Source: Hyphomicrobiales bacterium (lineage in GTDB: Bacteria > Pseudomonadota > Alphaproteobacteria > Rhizobiales > Rhizobiaceae). From it: a stretch of DNA of 64,000 bases. The notes under the pieces are model-generated. The model did not search any database. It was not told the origin of the DNA and saw nothing but the letters and a program-made list of their open reading frames with translations. Of the stretch, positions 24,400 to 31,063 are shown in pieces. Every line of letters begins with the position of its first letter. Within the stretch, counting starts at the first letter, position 1. A program made the translations under genes and the position numbers. The stretch covers positions 124,001-188,000 of the forward strand of contig JAFKJU010000007.1 of NCBI GenBank assembly GCA_017305935.1. Direction: 5' to 3'.

Positions 24400-25182
24400 T
24401 CAATTTCCCGGCGGGCTTGGCGGGGCATCCTGCAAACGCACGAACTGGACGCCGCGCGCCTTCAGCTTGAGGATGCCCTTGACGACGCCGTCGCCGGCGG
24501 CATGGGTCGGCTGGTTGATGTGGGCGATGACCACGTCGCCGTCCTTGGCCGAGGCGATGTGCTTTTCCGCCTCGCGGGCACCGAGCAGCGAGCCGCCGTC
24601 GCCATTGACCGAGTAGCCGCCGATCTCGAAACCCATGGCGCGGATAGCGGCGATGGAAGACGGACTATAGCGCGCCGTCGCGCCACGGAACCAGTGCGAT
24701 TCCAGCCCCGTGGCGGCGCGAATGGCGGCAGCGCCGTTCTGCACTTCCTTCGCCACGGCTTCCGGCGAGCCGGCGGCGGGGATGCCGTAGATGGTCACCG
24801 GGCGATCGACGGCGGGAATGTGGTTCTCGCCGTGGTTTTCCAGCTCGAACAGATCGGGCCGCGCCGTAATCCGCGCCAGCGCCTGCGGGTTGTGCTTCAG
24901 CCAGCGGGCAGTGACGAACAGGGTGGCGGGGATGTTTTCGGAAATCAGCGTATCGAGGATGCGCAGATCCGTCTTGCCCATGCAGGCATCGAAGGTCAAG
25001 GCCACGCGGGTGACGTCGCCGCCGCGCGGAACGGTCAGCTTCGGCTCGACCAGCCCCTTGCCGCCATTCGATTTCGGCGCGCTGGCCTTCGCGCCATGCG
25101 GAAGGATTTCCGCCGCCTGGAGCGGCAGCGCCAGCGCGGCAAGCAGCGAAAGACAGGCAATGGCACGAAGCATGTGAGACAA
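24400..25182 (-). CDS. Secreted polysaccharide deacetylase-like protein with altered NodB motifs
   Basis: 260 aa. Signal peptide (LRAIACLSLLAALALPLQA, cleavage near residue 23), so periplasmic. The NodB fold is present, but motif 1 reads ALTFDACMG instead of TFDDG; a histidine pair occurs in ENHGENH; motif 3 is WFRGATARYS, lacking the usual RPPYG; motif 4/5 ends in VVIAHINQPTH. A subfamily with TFDAC exists in proteobacteria, so it may be a working but divergent hydrolase. A second Met (25173) is a possible start. Confidence 0.82.
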   Translation of the reverse strand: MSHMLRAIACLSLLAALALPLQAAEILPHGAKASAPKSNGGKGLVEPKLTVPRGGDVTRVALTFDACMGKTDLRILDTLISENIPATLFVTARWLKHNPQALARITARPDLFELENHGENHIPAVDRPVTIYGIPAAGSPEAVAKEVQNGAAAIRAATGLESHWFRGATARYSPSSIAAIRAMGFEIGGYSVNGDGGSLLGAREAEKHIASAKDGDVVIAHINQPTHAAGDGVVKGILKLKARGVQFVRLQDAPPSPPGN

Positions 25183-25272
25183 TCCCGTTGGCCAAGGGTT
25201 CTGGGCGGTTCCAGGCGCTGGAATGCCCCCGCGAATCGGGCCGTTTTATGATGCCGCGCGCCGAGACGGCAA

Positions 25273-25677
25273 TCAGTCGTAGAGATAATTCTCCGTCCAT
25301 TCCTCATGCGGGACGATGCTGCCGACCTCATAATCGAAGCTGCGGACGTTGATGCGCTTCGGGCCGGTCAGGCAATTGAAGGACAGGCGATACCATTCGC
25401 CGCGGCTGCGGAACACCGCGCCGGGCGCGTTCAGCGAATCGCCCTCCCGCTCCGGCTCGGCGAAGGTATAGGCGATCACCTTGTCGGCCTTGAAGCCGCC
25501 CTTGCCGGCGCTGATGCGCGCCATGGCCTCGGTGTCGCAGGCCTGTTCCAGCCGCGTATCGGGATCGAGCGCCTCCAGTTGCCTGGCGATTCGCGCATCC
25601 ACGGCAAAGCCGGGCGTTGCGATGGATAGAAACGGAAGGGCGACAAGGGCGGCGACGGGCGCGGCAAGCTTCATCAT
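25273..25677 (-). CDS. DUF930 family exported protein
   Basis: 134 aa from MMKLAAPVAAL. Signal peptide to about residue 25 (SIATPGFA), then a domain with RQLEALDPDTRLEQACDTEAM, the DUF930 signature, and a cysteine near NCLTGPKR. Unknown function; the family is confined to rhizobia and relatives as far as I recall. I chose 25677 because GGTGAG precedes it; a Met at 25704 is an alternative. The frame open beyond that is not coding. Confidence 0.82.
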   Translation of the reverse strand: MMKLAAPVAALVALPFLSIATPGFAVDARIARQLEALDPDTRLEQACDTEAMARISAGKGGFKADKVIAYTFAEPEREGDSLNAPGAVFRSRGEWYRLSFNCLTGPKRINVRSFDYEVGSIVPHEEWTENYLYD

Positions 25678-25917
25678 TCTCACCAATTCTTTGAAAGTGT
25701 TCATCAAACGGGCGTGCGCCGACGACAGGGACGCTCCCAGGCCGGCGGTCGCTTTATAGACGACCTGTGGCAGCGCGGCAACAAATCCTTCATCAATGTG
25801 GTCAGAATGTGATCTCGAATCCACAAGCGGATGCCCGGCAAGCCTCGCGCAAGCCGCGCCGTTGCCCTTGATCGCCCCCCGGCGGCGCTTTATCTGTGAA
25901 GTCCCAATCCTGCTTTG

Positions 25918-25964
25918 CCGCATTTCCGGATGGAAGACCGCGATCCGCTTTTTTCCGGAAATGC
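25918..25964 (+). repeat. RIME-like palindromic repeat, copy 3 (diverged)
   Basis: GCCGCATTTCCGGATGG ... CCGCTTTTTTCCGGAAATGCC: outer arms GGCATTTCCGGA match the other copies, the centre has drifted. It covers the ATG at 25961 that would otherwise look like the start of the peptidase gene. Confidence 0.6.
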
Positions 25965-25984
25965 CTTTGACCCCGGAGGCCTGC

Positions 25985-28093
25985 TTGTCGATTTTCCACT
26001 CCCTCCCCGCCGCCCCCATCGCCGAGAAGCGCCCCGTCGAGGACACCCGCCACGGCATTGCGCGCATCGACGACTATGCCTGGCTGCGGGACGGCAACTG
26101 GCAGGCGATGTTCAAGGATCCGGCAATCCTCGACCCCGCCATCCGCGCCCATCTGGAGGCCGAGAACGCCTATATGAAGGCGGCGATGGCCGATACCGCC
26201 GCGCTGCAGAAGCAGCTCTTTTCCGAGATGAAGGGCCGTATCAAGGAAGACGACAGCTCCGTGCCGCTGAAGAACGGCCCTTATGCCTATGGCAGCTTCT
26301 ATGTGACCGGCGGCGAGCAGCCGCATTATTTCCGCACGGCCCGCGATGCCGATTACCGCGACACCGCGCTGCGGCAGGTGCTGCTCGACGGCGACAAGGA
26401 AGCGGAAGGCAAGGCCTATTTCCGCCTCGCCGGCCTCGACGCCACCACCGATCACAGCCATGCGCTCTGGGGTTATGACGACAAGGGCTCGGAATATTAC
26501 ACGCTGCGCATTCGCAACCTCGAAACCGGCGCCGATCTCGCCGACATCGTCGAGAATACCGGCGGCGGCGGCGCCTGGGCGCCGGACGGCAAGAGCTTTT
26601 TCTATACGCTGCAGGACGAGAACCACCGTCCCTCGAAAATCTACCATCACATCGTCGGCCAGCCGCAATCTTCCGACCGGCTGGTCTATGAAGAGACCGA
26701 TCCCGGCTTCTTCATGGGCGTCGGCGGCTCGCTGCTCGACGACTTCATCTATATCGACATCCACGACCACGAGACCAGCGAATACCGACTGCTGTCGACC
26801 AAGGACCTGAGCGCCGAGCCATTGCTGGTCTCGCCCCGCGAGGAAGGCCTTGAATATGCGATGTGCGAGGGCGGCGACGTCTTCTACATCCTCACCAATG
26901 CCGATGGCGCCAAGGATTTCAAGATCATGGAAGCGCCGGTTACGGCGCCCTTCCGCGAGAACTGGCGCGAGGTCGTGCCGCATACGCCGGGAAAGCTGAT
27001 CCTCAGCCACATGGCGTTCGCCCGCCATCTCGTCTGGCTGGAGCGCAAGGACGGCCTGCCGCAGATCATGATCCGCGACCGCAAGACCGGCGCGGAACAT
27101 GCCATCGCCTTTGCCGAGGAAGCCTATTCGCTGGGCCTGCAAGGCGCTGCCGAATACGACACCGACATCATCCGCTTCTCCTATTCCTCGATGACGACGC
27201 CGACGCAGCTTTTCGACTACAACATGGCGACGCGTGAGCGCACCTTGCTGAAGACGCAGGAAGTGCCCTCCGGCCATAACCCGGACGACTATGTCACCCG
27301 CCGCGTCTTCGCCCCCGCATGGGATGGCGAAAGCGTGCCCGTCACCCTGCTCTACCGCAAGGATCTGGTGCTCGACGGCACGGCGCCCTGCCTTCTCTAC
27401 GGTTACGGCGCCTACGGGATCACCATTCCCGCCTCGTTCAATACCAGCTGCCTGTCGCTGGTCGATCGCGGCTTCGTCTACGCCATCGCCCATATTCGCG
27501 GCGGCAAGGACAAGGGTTTCGCCTGGTATGAAAACGGCAAGATGCAGAACAAGGAGAATACCTTCAAGGATTTCGTCGCCGCCGCCGATTATCTGGCCGC
27601 CGAGAAATACACCTCCTACGGCCGCATCGTCGCCGAGGGCGGCTCGGCCGGCGGCATGCTGATGGGCGCGGTCGCCAACATGGCGCCGGAAAAGTTCGCC
27701 GCCTTCATTGCAGCCGTGCCCTTTGTCGACGTGCTCAACACCATGCTCGACGACACCCTGCCGCTGACGCCACCGGAATGGCCGGAATGGGGCAATCCCA
27801 TCGATTCCGAGGAGGAATATGGCTGGATCGCCGCCTATTCGCCCTATGAGAATGTCGACGCCCGCCCCTATCCGCCGATTCTCGCGCTGGCCGGCCTCAC
27901 CGATCCGCGCGTGACCTATTGGGAACCGGCGAAATGGGTGGCGCGCCTGCGCGAAAAGACCACCGGCGACCAGCCGATCCTGCTGCGCACCAACATGGAT
28001 GCCGGCCATGGCGGCGCCTCCGGCCGCTTCCAGCGTCTGGAGGAAGTCGCCTTCGAATACGCCTTCGCCATCAAGGTCGCCGGCAAGATGTAA
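25985..28093 (+). CDS. ptrB: Oligopeptidase B-like serine peptidase (S9A)
   Basis: 702 aa from the TTG at 25985, chosen because a GGAGG site lies 5 bases before it, whereas the upstream ATG sits in an intergenic repeat. Cytosolic trypsin-like endopeptidase that cuts after Arg/Lys in short peptides. The N-terminal beta-propeller is followed by an alpha/beta-hydrolase domain with catalytic Ser554 in EGGSAGGML, Asp640 in GLTDPRV and His675 in GHGG. The IRGGKDKGFAWYENGK stretch and length fit oligopeptidase B. Terminator follows at 28123. Confidence 0.92.
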   Translation: MSIFHSLPAAPIAEKRPVEDTRHGIARIDDYAWLRDGNWQAMFKDPAILDPAIRAHLEAENAYMKAAMADTAALQKQLFSEMKGRIKEDDSSVPLKNGPYAYGSFYVTGGEQPHYFRTARDADYRDTALRQVLLDGDKEAEGKAYFRLAGLDATTDHSHALWGYDDKGSEYYTLRIRNLETGADLADIVENTGGGGAWAPDGKSFFYTLQDENHRPSKIYHHIVGQPQSSDRLVYEETDPGFFMGVGGSLLDDFIYIDIHDHETSEYRLLSTKDLSAEPLLVSPREEGLEYAMCEGGDVFYILTNADGAKDFKIMEAPVTAPFRENWREVVPHTPGKLILSHMAFARHLVWLERKDGLPQIMIRDRKTGAEHAIAFAEEAYSLGLQGAAEYDTDIIRFSYSSMTTPTQLFDYNMATRERTLLKTQEVPSGHNPDDYVTRRVFAPAWDGESVPVTLLYRKDLVLDGTAPCLLYGYGAYGITIPASFNTSCLSLVDRGFVYAIAHIRGGKDKGFAWYENGKMQNKENTFKDFVAAADYLAAEKYTSYGRIVAEGGSAGGMLMGAVANMAPEKFAAFIAAVPFVDVLNTMLDDTLPLTPPEWPEWGNPIDSEEEYGWIAAYSPYENVDARPYPPILALAGLTDPRVTYWEPAKWVARLREKTTGDQPILLRTNMDAGHGGASGRFQRLEEVAFEYAFAIKVAGKM

Positions 28094-28109
28094 ACCCGGC
28101 TTTCAAAAC

Positions 28110-28124
28110 TTAACCGCCTGTTAA
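28110..28124 (+). promoter_or_regulatory. CtrA-type motif overlapping a terminator
   Basis: Exact TTAA-N7-TTAA (spacer CCGCCTG) followed by C. It sits just past the ptrB stop and its last bases form the start of a terminator stem, so it may be fortuitous. It is 236 bp upstream of the 28360 gene, which has another, better placed site. Confidence 0.3.
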
Positions 28125-28156
28125 CGGCCGCTCCCTGACAAAGGGGCGGCCGTTTT
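28123..28156 (+). terminator. Rho-independent terminator of ptrB
   Basis: Stem AACGGCCGC / GCGGCCGTT with a 14-nt loop followed by TTTT-C; 30 bp past the stop codon. Confidence 0.75.
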
Positions 28157-28188
28157 CGATTCTCCCCGATTTTTCGGAGCTTTCCGTT

Positions 28189-28288
28189 AGAGCACCTCCG
28201 CCTTTCTTCGAAACGCGAAGCTGCTCTATCTCTTTGCTTTTCCGCATTTCCGGACGGAAAACCGCTTCGCACTTTTCCTGGAAATGCT
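28189..28288 (+). repeat. RIME-like mosaic element, two palindromes (copy 4, best preserved)
   Basis: First palindrome AGAGCA ... TTCG ... TGCTCT at 28189-28227, second GCATTTCCGGACGGAAAACCG ... TTTTCCTGGAAATGC at 28243-28288. Two-palindrome structure and total size of about 100 bp match the RIME elements described in Rhizobium. The other copies in this window keep mainly the second palindrome. Confidence 0.75.
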
Positions 28289-28320
28289 CGGTGACGCAAG
28301 CTTCGCGCAAGGTTCAATGG

Positions 28321-28335
28321 TTAACGAACCATTAA
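28321..28335 (+). promoter_or_regulatory. CtrA-type binding site upstream of a small gene
   Basis: Exact TTAA-N7-TTAA, spacer CGAACCA, followed by CC as in strong CtrA sites. It ends 24 bp before the ATG of the 28360 gene, a typical promoter-proximal position. Confidence 0.55.
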
Positions 28336-28359
28336 CCACCACCTTGTCGAGATGGACCA

Positions 28360-28683
28360 ATGCGCATCGAAAGCGGCTTGCAAGGGTATTATTACAACCA
28401 GGGACGCTTCCAGCGGCCCGATGGCGAGATCGAGGAATCCGCGGACGCGCAGGGCGCGACCGGAGCCCGCAAGTTCTCGCCCGCCGTCGAAAGCAGCACG
28501 CTGCTGTCCACCGCGCTGTCCGACGCCCTCTGGGCGATCGACGACGGCCGCGCCAACGACAATTTCGCCTTTCCGGCCGGCTATGCCGATTCGGTCGCCG
28601 AAGCCTCCGATCTCGCCGCCCGCGTCAGCGCTCTCTATCTGGAAGACGAGGATGTGACCGGACGCGAAATTCTCTACGCGTAA
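28360..28683 (+). CDS. Small protein of unknown function, related to its downstream neighbour
   Basis: 107 aa, acidic, no signal peptide or membrane segment. It begins MRIESGLQGYYYNQGRF and carries LSTALSDALWAIDDG (about residues 51-65). The next gene has a similar start (MKIGSSLR) and a similar core (LSQALWNLTVG), suggesting distant paralogy. I recognise no family. A CtrA-type site lies directly upstream and a terminator follows at 28705, so it is probably transcribed alone. Confidence 0.65.
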   Translation: MRIESGLQGYYYNQGRFQRPDGEIEESADAQGATGARKFSPAVESSTLLSTALSDALWAIDDGRANDNFAFPAGYADSVAEASDLAARVSALYLEDEDVTGREILYA

Positions 28684-28704
28684 TTCTCTCGACGAACCTT
28701 GAGG

Positions 28705-28729
28705 GCGCCCCGCAGACGGGCGCATTTTT
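28705..28729 (+). terminator. Rho-independent terminator
   Basis: GCGCCC - CGCAGAC - GGGCGC followed by ATTTTT, 21 bp after the stop codon of the 28360 gene. Confidence 0.72.
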
Positions 28730-28804
28730 CCTGCGCTCGAGCAGGTTTGCCGGCATGAGGCCGAGATTTTCGGAAACCCCGTCATTTCAGCCAGGATCGC
28801 GCCT

Positions 28805-29284
28805 ATGAAGATCGGCAGCAGCCTCCGTTCCGTCTCCGCCTTGTCCTACCAGACGGGCAATTCGCCGCTGCCCGAGCAGGGCGATGACGACGCATCCGGC
28901 CGCAACCGCCGCCTCTCCGACGATATCCCGCTCACCGGCGCGCAGACCGTGCCGGCGCCCGCCCTGTCGCAGGCGCTGTGGAACCTGACCGTCGGCGCCA
29001 GCGACGATGCCCCTGCCCTTTCCGCCGATGCCGCCAAGCAGACCCAGGCACGCGACGATCTCTTCGACGACCTGCACAAATGGGCGAAGATGAGCATCGC
29101 CGAGAAGATCCGCGCCCAGTATCTGGAGCGCAAGGGCCTGACCGAAAGCGACCTCGCCGCCATGCCGCCGGAAGAGCGCCAGGCCATCGAGGACGAGATC
29201 CGCAAGGCGGTGCTGCAGGCACTCGGCGCCGGCGACCAGGCGCAGGGCGGCTCGGACGAGGCCGCCAAAACGCAGGCCGTGTGA
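28805..29284 (+). CDS. Unknown protein with helical C-terminus, neighbour paralogue
   Basis: 159 aa, soluble. A disordered N-terminus (SPLPEQGDDDASGRNRR) leads to PALSQALWNLTVG, shared with the upstream gene. A helical region follows: DDLFDDLHKWAKMSIAEKIRAQYLERKGLTESDLAAMPPEERQAIEDEIRKAV in sequence, of a kind seen in rhizobial small proteins of unknown role. No known domain recognised. Possibly a cytoplasmic adaptor; that is a guess. Confidence 0.68.
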   Translation: MKIGSSLRSVSALSYQTGNSPLPEQGDDDASGRNRRLSDDIPLTGAQTVPAPALSQALWNLTVGASDDAPALSADAAKQTQARDDLFDDLHKWAKMSIAEKIRAQYLERKGLTESDLAAMPPEERQAIEDEIRKAVLQALGAGDQAQGGSDEAAKTQAV

Positions 29285-29318
29285 TCGCACGGCTTGCAAT
29301 CATCCCGCGAAGTCCTAT

Positions 29319-29333
29319 CTCTAGAGACTAGAG
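29319..29333. promoter_or_regulatory. Dyad, candidate MerR-type operator
   Basis: Perfect inverted repeat CTCTAG-AGA-CTAGAG ending 20 bp before the merR start. MerR regulators bind such dyads between -35 and -10 and often control their own gene. No other target is adjacent. Confidence 0.45.
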
Positions 29334-29352
29334 CTTTTCATGGGGATGCATC

Positions 29353-29775
29353 ATGCTGTCGATCGGCGAGTTGTCGCGCAAGGCCGAGGTCAAGGTTCCG
29401 ACCATCCGCTATTACGAGCAATCCGGCCTGATGGCCGCGCCGGAGCGGTCCGAGGGCAACCAGCGGCGCTATACGCGCGCCGACCTGGAGCGGCTGGTCT
29501 TCATCCGTCATGCCCGGGCGCTCGGCCTGTCGCTGGATGAGATCCGCGAGCTCATCAGCCTCAGCAAGCATCCCGACGAACCCTGCGCGCGCGCCGACCG
29601 CATCGCCGCCAGCCATCTCTCTTCCGTGCGCGAACGCATCGCCCGGTTGCGCAAGCTGGAGAGCGAGCTGGAGCGCATCGTGTCCCATTGCCACGGCCAG
29701 ACCATCGGCGATTGCTATGTCATCCGGGCGCTGTCCGACCACGGGCTTTGCGAGGGCGATCATCCGCCGGTGTGA
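29353..29775 (+). CDS. MerR family metal-type transcriptional regulator
   Basis: 140 aa. Winged helix-turn-helix at the N-terminus (SIGELSRKAEVKVPTIRYYEQSGL), a long dimerisation helix, and a C-terminal loop with cysteines: Cys78 (EPCARAD), Cys113 (SHCHG), Cys121 (GDCYVIRAL) and Cys133. Cys78 with the C-terminal loop cysteines is the pattern of Zn/Cd/Pb-responsive members (ZntR, CadR/PbrR). No metal exporter is adjacent, so the regulated gene is unknown; the dyad upstream suggests autoregulation. Confidence 0.87.
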   Translation: MLSIGELSRKAEVKVPTIRYYEQSGLMAAPERSEGNQRRYTRADLERLVFIRHARALGLSLDEIRELISLSKHPDEPCARADRIAASHLSSVRERIARLRKLESELERIVSHCHGQTIGDCYVIRALSDHGLCEGDHPPV

Positions 29776-29781
29776 TTTGCT

Positions 29782-29810
29782 CTTGACAAGTTGGGCGTTT
29801 CGGGGAATCT
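29782..29810 (+). promoter_or_regulatory. Candidate promoter of the leader RNA
   Basis: CTTGACA (29782-29788), about 17 bp spacer, then GAATCT (29805-29810) as -10, three of six matching the rhizobial CTATAT-like consensus. The leader ORF's ATG at 29818 lies seven bases beyond the -10, about where transcription should start, so the message may be leaderless. Confidence 0.5.
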
Positions 29811-29817
29811 CTGCGAC

Positions 29818-29868
29818 ATGATCAAACGCGCACCCATTTCCCGTTCGTATTTTTGGGCCTTCCGATAA
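29818..29868 (+). CDS. Leader peptide of a candidate attenuator
   Basis: 16-codon ORF, M-I-K-R-A-P-I-S-R-S-Y-F-W-A-F-R, then TAA. Four of the last six residues are aromatic (Tyr, Phe, Trp, Phe). It has no good ribosome-binding site, but its ATG falls at the predicted transcription start, like the leaderless trpL of Sinorhizobium. The stop codon abuts a segment that can pair with the 5' arm of the downstream terminator. Together these features suggest ribosome-mediated attenuation responding to aromatic aminoacyl-tRNA; this is inference. Confidence 0.6.
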   Translation: MIKRAPISRSYFWAFR

Positions 29869-29925
29869 GGGCGGCTCCAGACTGATCATGTCGAAACAAG
29901 CCGCCTCCAGGGCGGCTTTGTTTTT
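29854..29925 (+). promoter_or_regulatory. Transcription attenuator (mutually exclusive hairpins)
   Basis: Terminator: AAGCCGCC (29898-29905), loop TCCAG, GGCGGCTT (29911-29918), then TGTTTTT. Anti-terminator: GGCGGCT (29870-29876), right after the leader stop, can pair with AGCCGCC (29899-29905), which would destroy the terminator. A third, weak pairing, TGGGCC (29854-29859; the Trp-Ala codons) with GGCTCCA (29873-29879), can sequester the anti-terminator. This 1:2 / 2:3 / 3:4 logic is that of trp-type attenuators. A GNAT gene begins 49 bp further on. Confidence 0.65.
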
Positions 29926-29973
29926 AGGAGAAAACGGCGTCCTGGCGGCAAACCTCGCAAAAGGAAAACGCCA

Positions 29974-30462
29974 ATGACCGACGATATCGATCTTACCCTT
30001 TCCCGTCCGCCCGTTGTGGTCATCCGCATGGCCAAGCCGCGCGACCTGCCCGATCTCAAGGAGATGATCGCGCTGCTGGCCGCCGATCATGGCGACGCCG
30101 CGCGGATCACCGCCGAGGAACTGGAACGCGACCTGTTCGGCCCGATGCCGTGGATCCAGGCGCTGGTCGCCGATAGCGGCGAAGGCCTGATCGGCTACGC
30201 TATTCTCGTGCCGCTCTACAGGGCGCAGGAGGGAAAACGCGGCATGGATCTGCACCATCTCTTCGTGCGCAACGGCCATCGCCGCAACGGCATCGGCGAG
30301 CATCTGGTCGCCCGCGCCCGCGAGCAGGCCCGCACGGCCGGCTGCGATTACCTGTCCGTTGCCGCCGCGACCGGCAACTTCCGCGCCCATCGCTTCTACG
30401 AACACATGGATTTCAAGGCCCTGCCGGTGACCGGCATGCGCTTCATGCAGGCGCTCGCATGA
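29974..30462 (+). CDS. GNAT family N-acetyltransferase behind the attenuator
   Basis: 162 aa. Acetyl-CoA-dependent N-acetyltransferase fold: motif A LHHLFVRNGHRRNGIGEHLVARAREQA (R-x-x-G-I-G variant of Q/RxxGxG/A), and motif B with NFRAHRFYEHMDF. Resembles spermidine/diamine N-acetyltransferase-like GNATs (FYEHMDF end), but the substrate cannot be read off. Its transcription appears to be governed by the upstream attenuator, which would link it to aromatic amino-acid supply. A DJ-1/PfpI gene follows after 25 bp. Confidence 0.85.
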   Translation: MTDDIDLTLSRPPVVVIRMAKPRDLPDLKEMIALLAADHGDAARITAEELERDLFGPMPWIQALVADSGEGLIGYAILVPLYRAQEGKRGMDLHHLFVRNGHRRNGIGEHLVARAREQARTAGCDYLSVAAATGNFRAHRFYEHMDFKALPVTGMRFMQALA

Positions 30463-30487
30463 GCCCCGTCCAGGAAAGGAAACCGGT

Positions 30488-31063
30488 ATGACGACCATCG
30501 CTGTCGCGTTGACGGATCGATATGCGGATTGGGAAGTGGCGCTGCTGATGGCTGAGGGCCGCAGCTTTCTCGGCCTCGATTTCGTCGTCGCGACGCCGGC
30601 CGCCCGGCCGGTCACCTCCATGGGCGGCATGACCGCCATGCCGCAGGCCGCCATCGACACGCTCGATCCGAACGCCTTCGACGCGCTCGTCGTCTGCGGC
30701 GGCGAGAGCTGGCAGACGCAGGATGCGCCCGACATTTCCGCGACCATCCGCGCCTTTTCGCAACGCGGAAAGCTGGTCGCCGGCATCTGCGCCGCAACCC
30801 TGGCGCTCGCCCGCGCCGGCGTGCTTGATGACGTCGCCCATACCTCGAACGCCCTCGAACTGCTCGAAACCACCGAGGCCTATCACGGCCGCGCGCGATA
30901 CCGAAACACCGCTGCCGCCGTAAGCGATGCCAACATCATCACCGCCGCCGGCACCGCACCCGTCACCTTCACCGCCGAAATCTTTCGCGCGCTCGGCCAT
31001 GGCAGCCCGGAGCTGGACGGTTATGTCGCCCAGTTCGGCCAGGAATTCTCCGCGTCCGCCTAA
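30488..31063 (+). CDS. DJ-1/PfpI family protein (class I glutamine amidotransferase-like)
   Basis: 191 aa. DJ-1/PfpI fold with the nucleophile elbow AGICAATLALARAG (Cys near residue 102) and the preceding DALVVCGGESW strand. It resembles the YdeA/ThiJ-type branch; such proteins act as chaperone/deglycase/peptidase-like enzymes, and activity cannot be assigned. Likely co-transcribed with the GNAT gene (25-bp gap, AAAGGAAA site). Its end overlaps the convergent cytochrome gene by four bases. Confidence 0.85.
   Translation: MTTIAVALTDRYADWEVALLMAEGRSFLGLDFVVATPAARPVTSMGGMTAMPQAAIDTLDPNAFDALVVCGGESWQTQDAPDISATIRAFSQRGKLVAGICAATLALARAGVLDDVAHTSNALELLETTEAYHGRARYRNTAAAVSDANIITAAGTAPVTFTAEIFRALGHGSPELDGYVAQFGQEFSASA

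Noticed and set aside
25961-25984. ATG at 25961 as the start of oligopeptidase B
   Set aside because: It lies within a RIME-like repeat; TTG at 25985 has a GGAGG site at the correct spacing.
25802-28009. 735-aa minus-strand ORF antisense to oligopeptidase B
   Set aside because: No domain; composition mirrors the codons of the real gene, which has its Ser-Asp-His triad.
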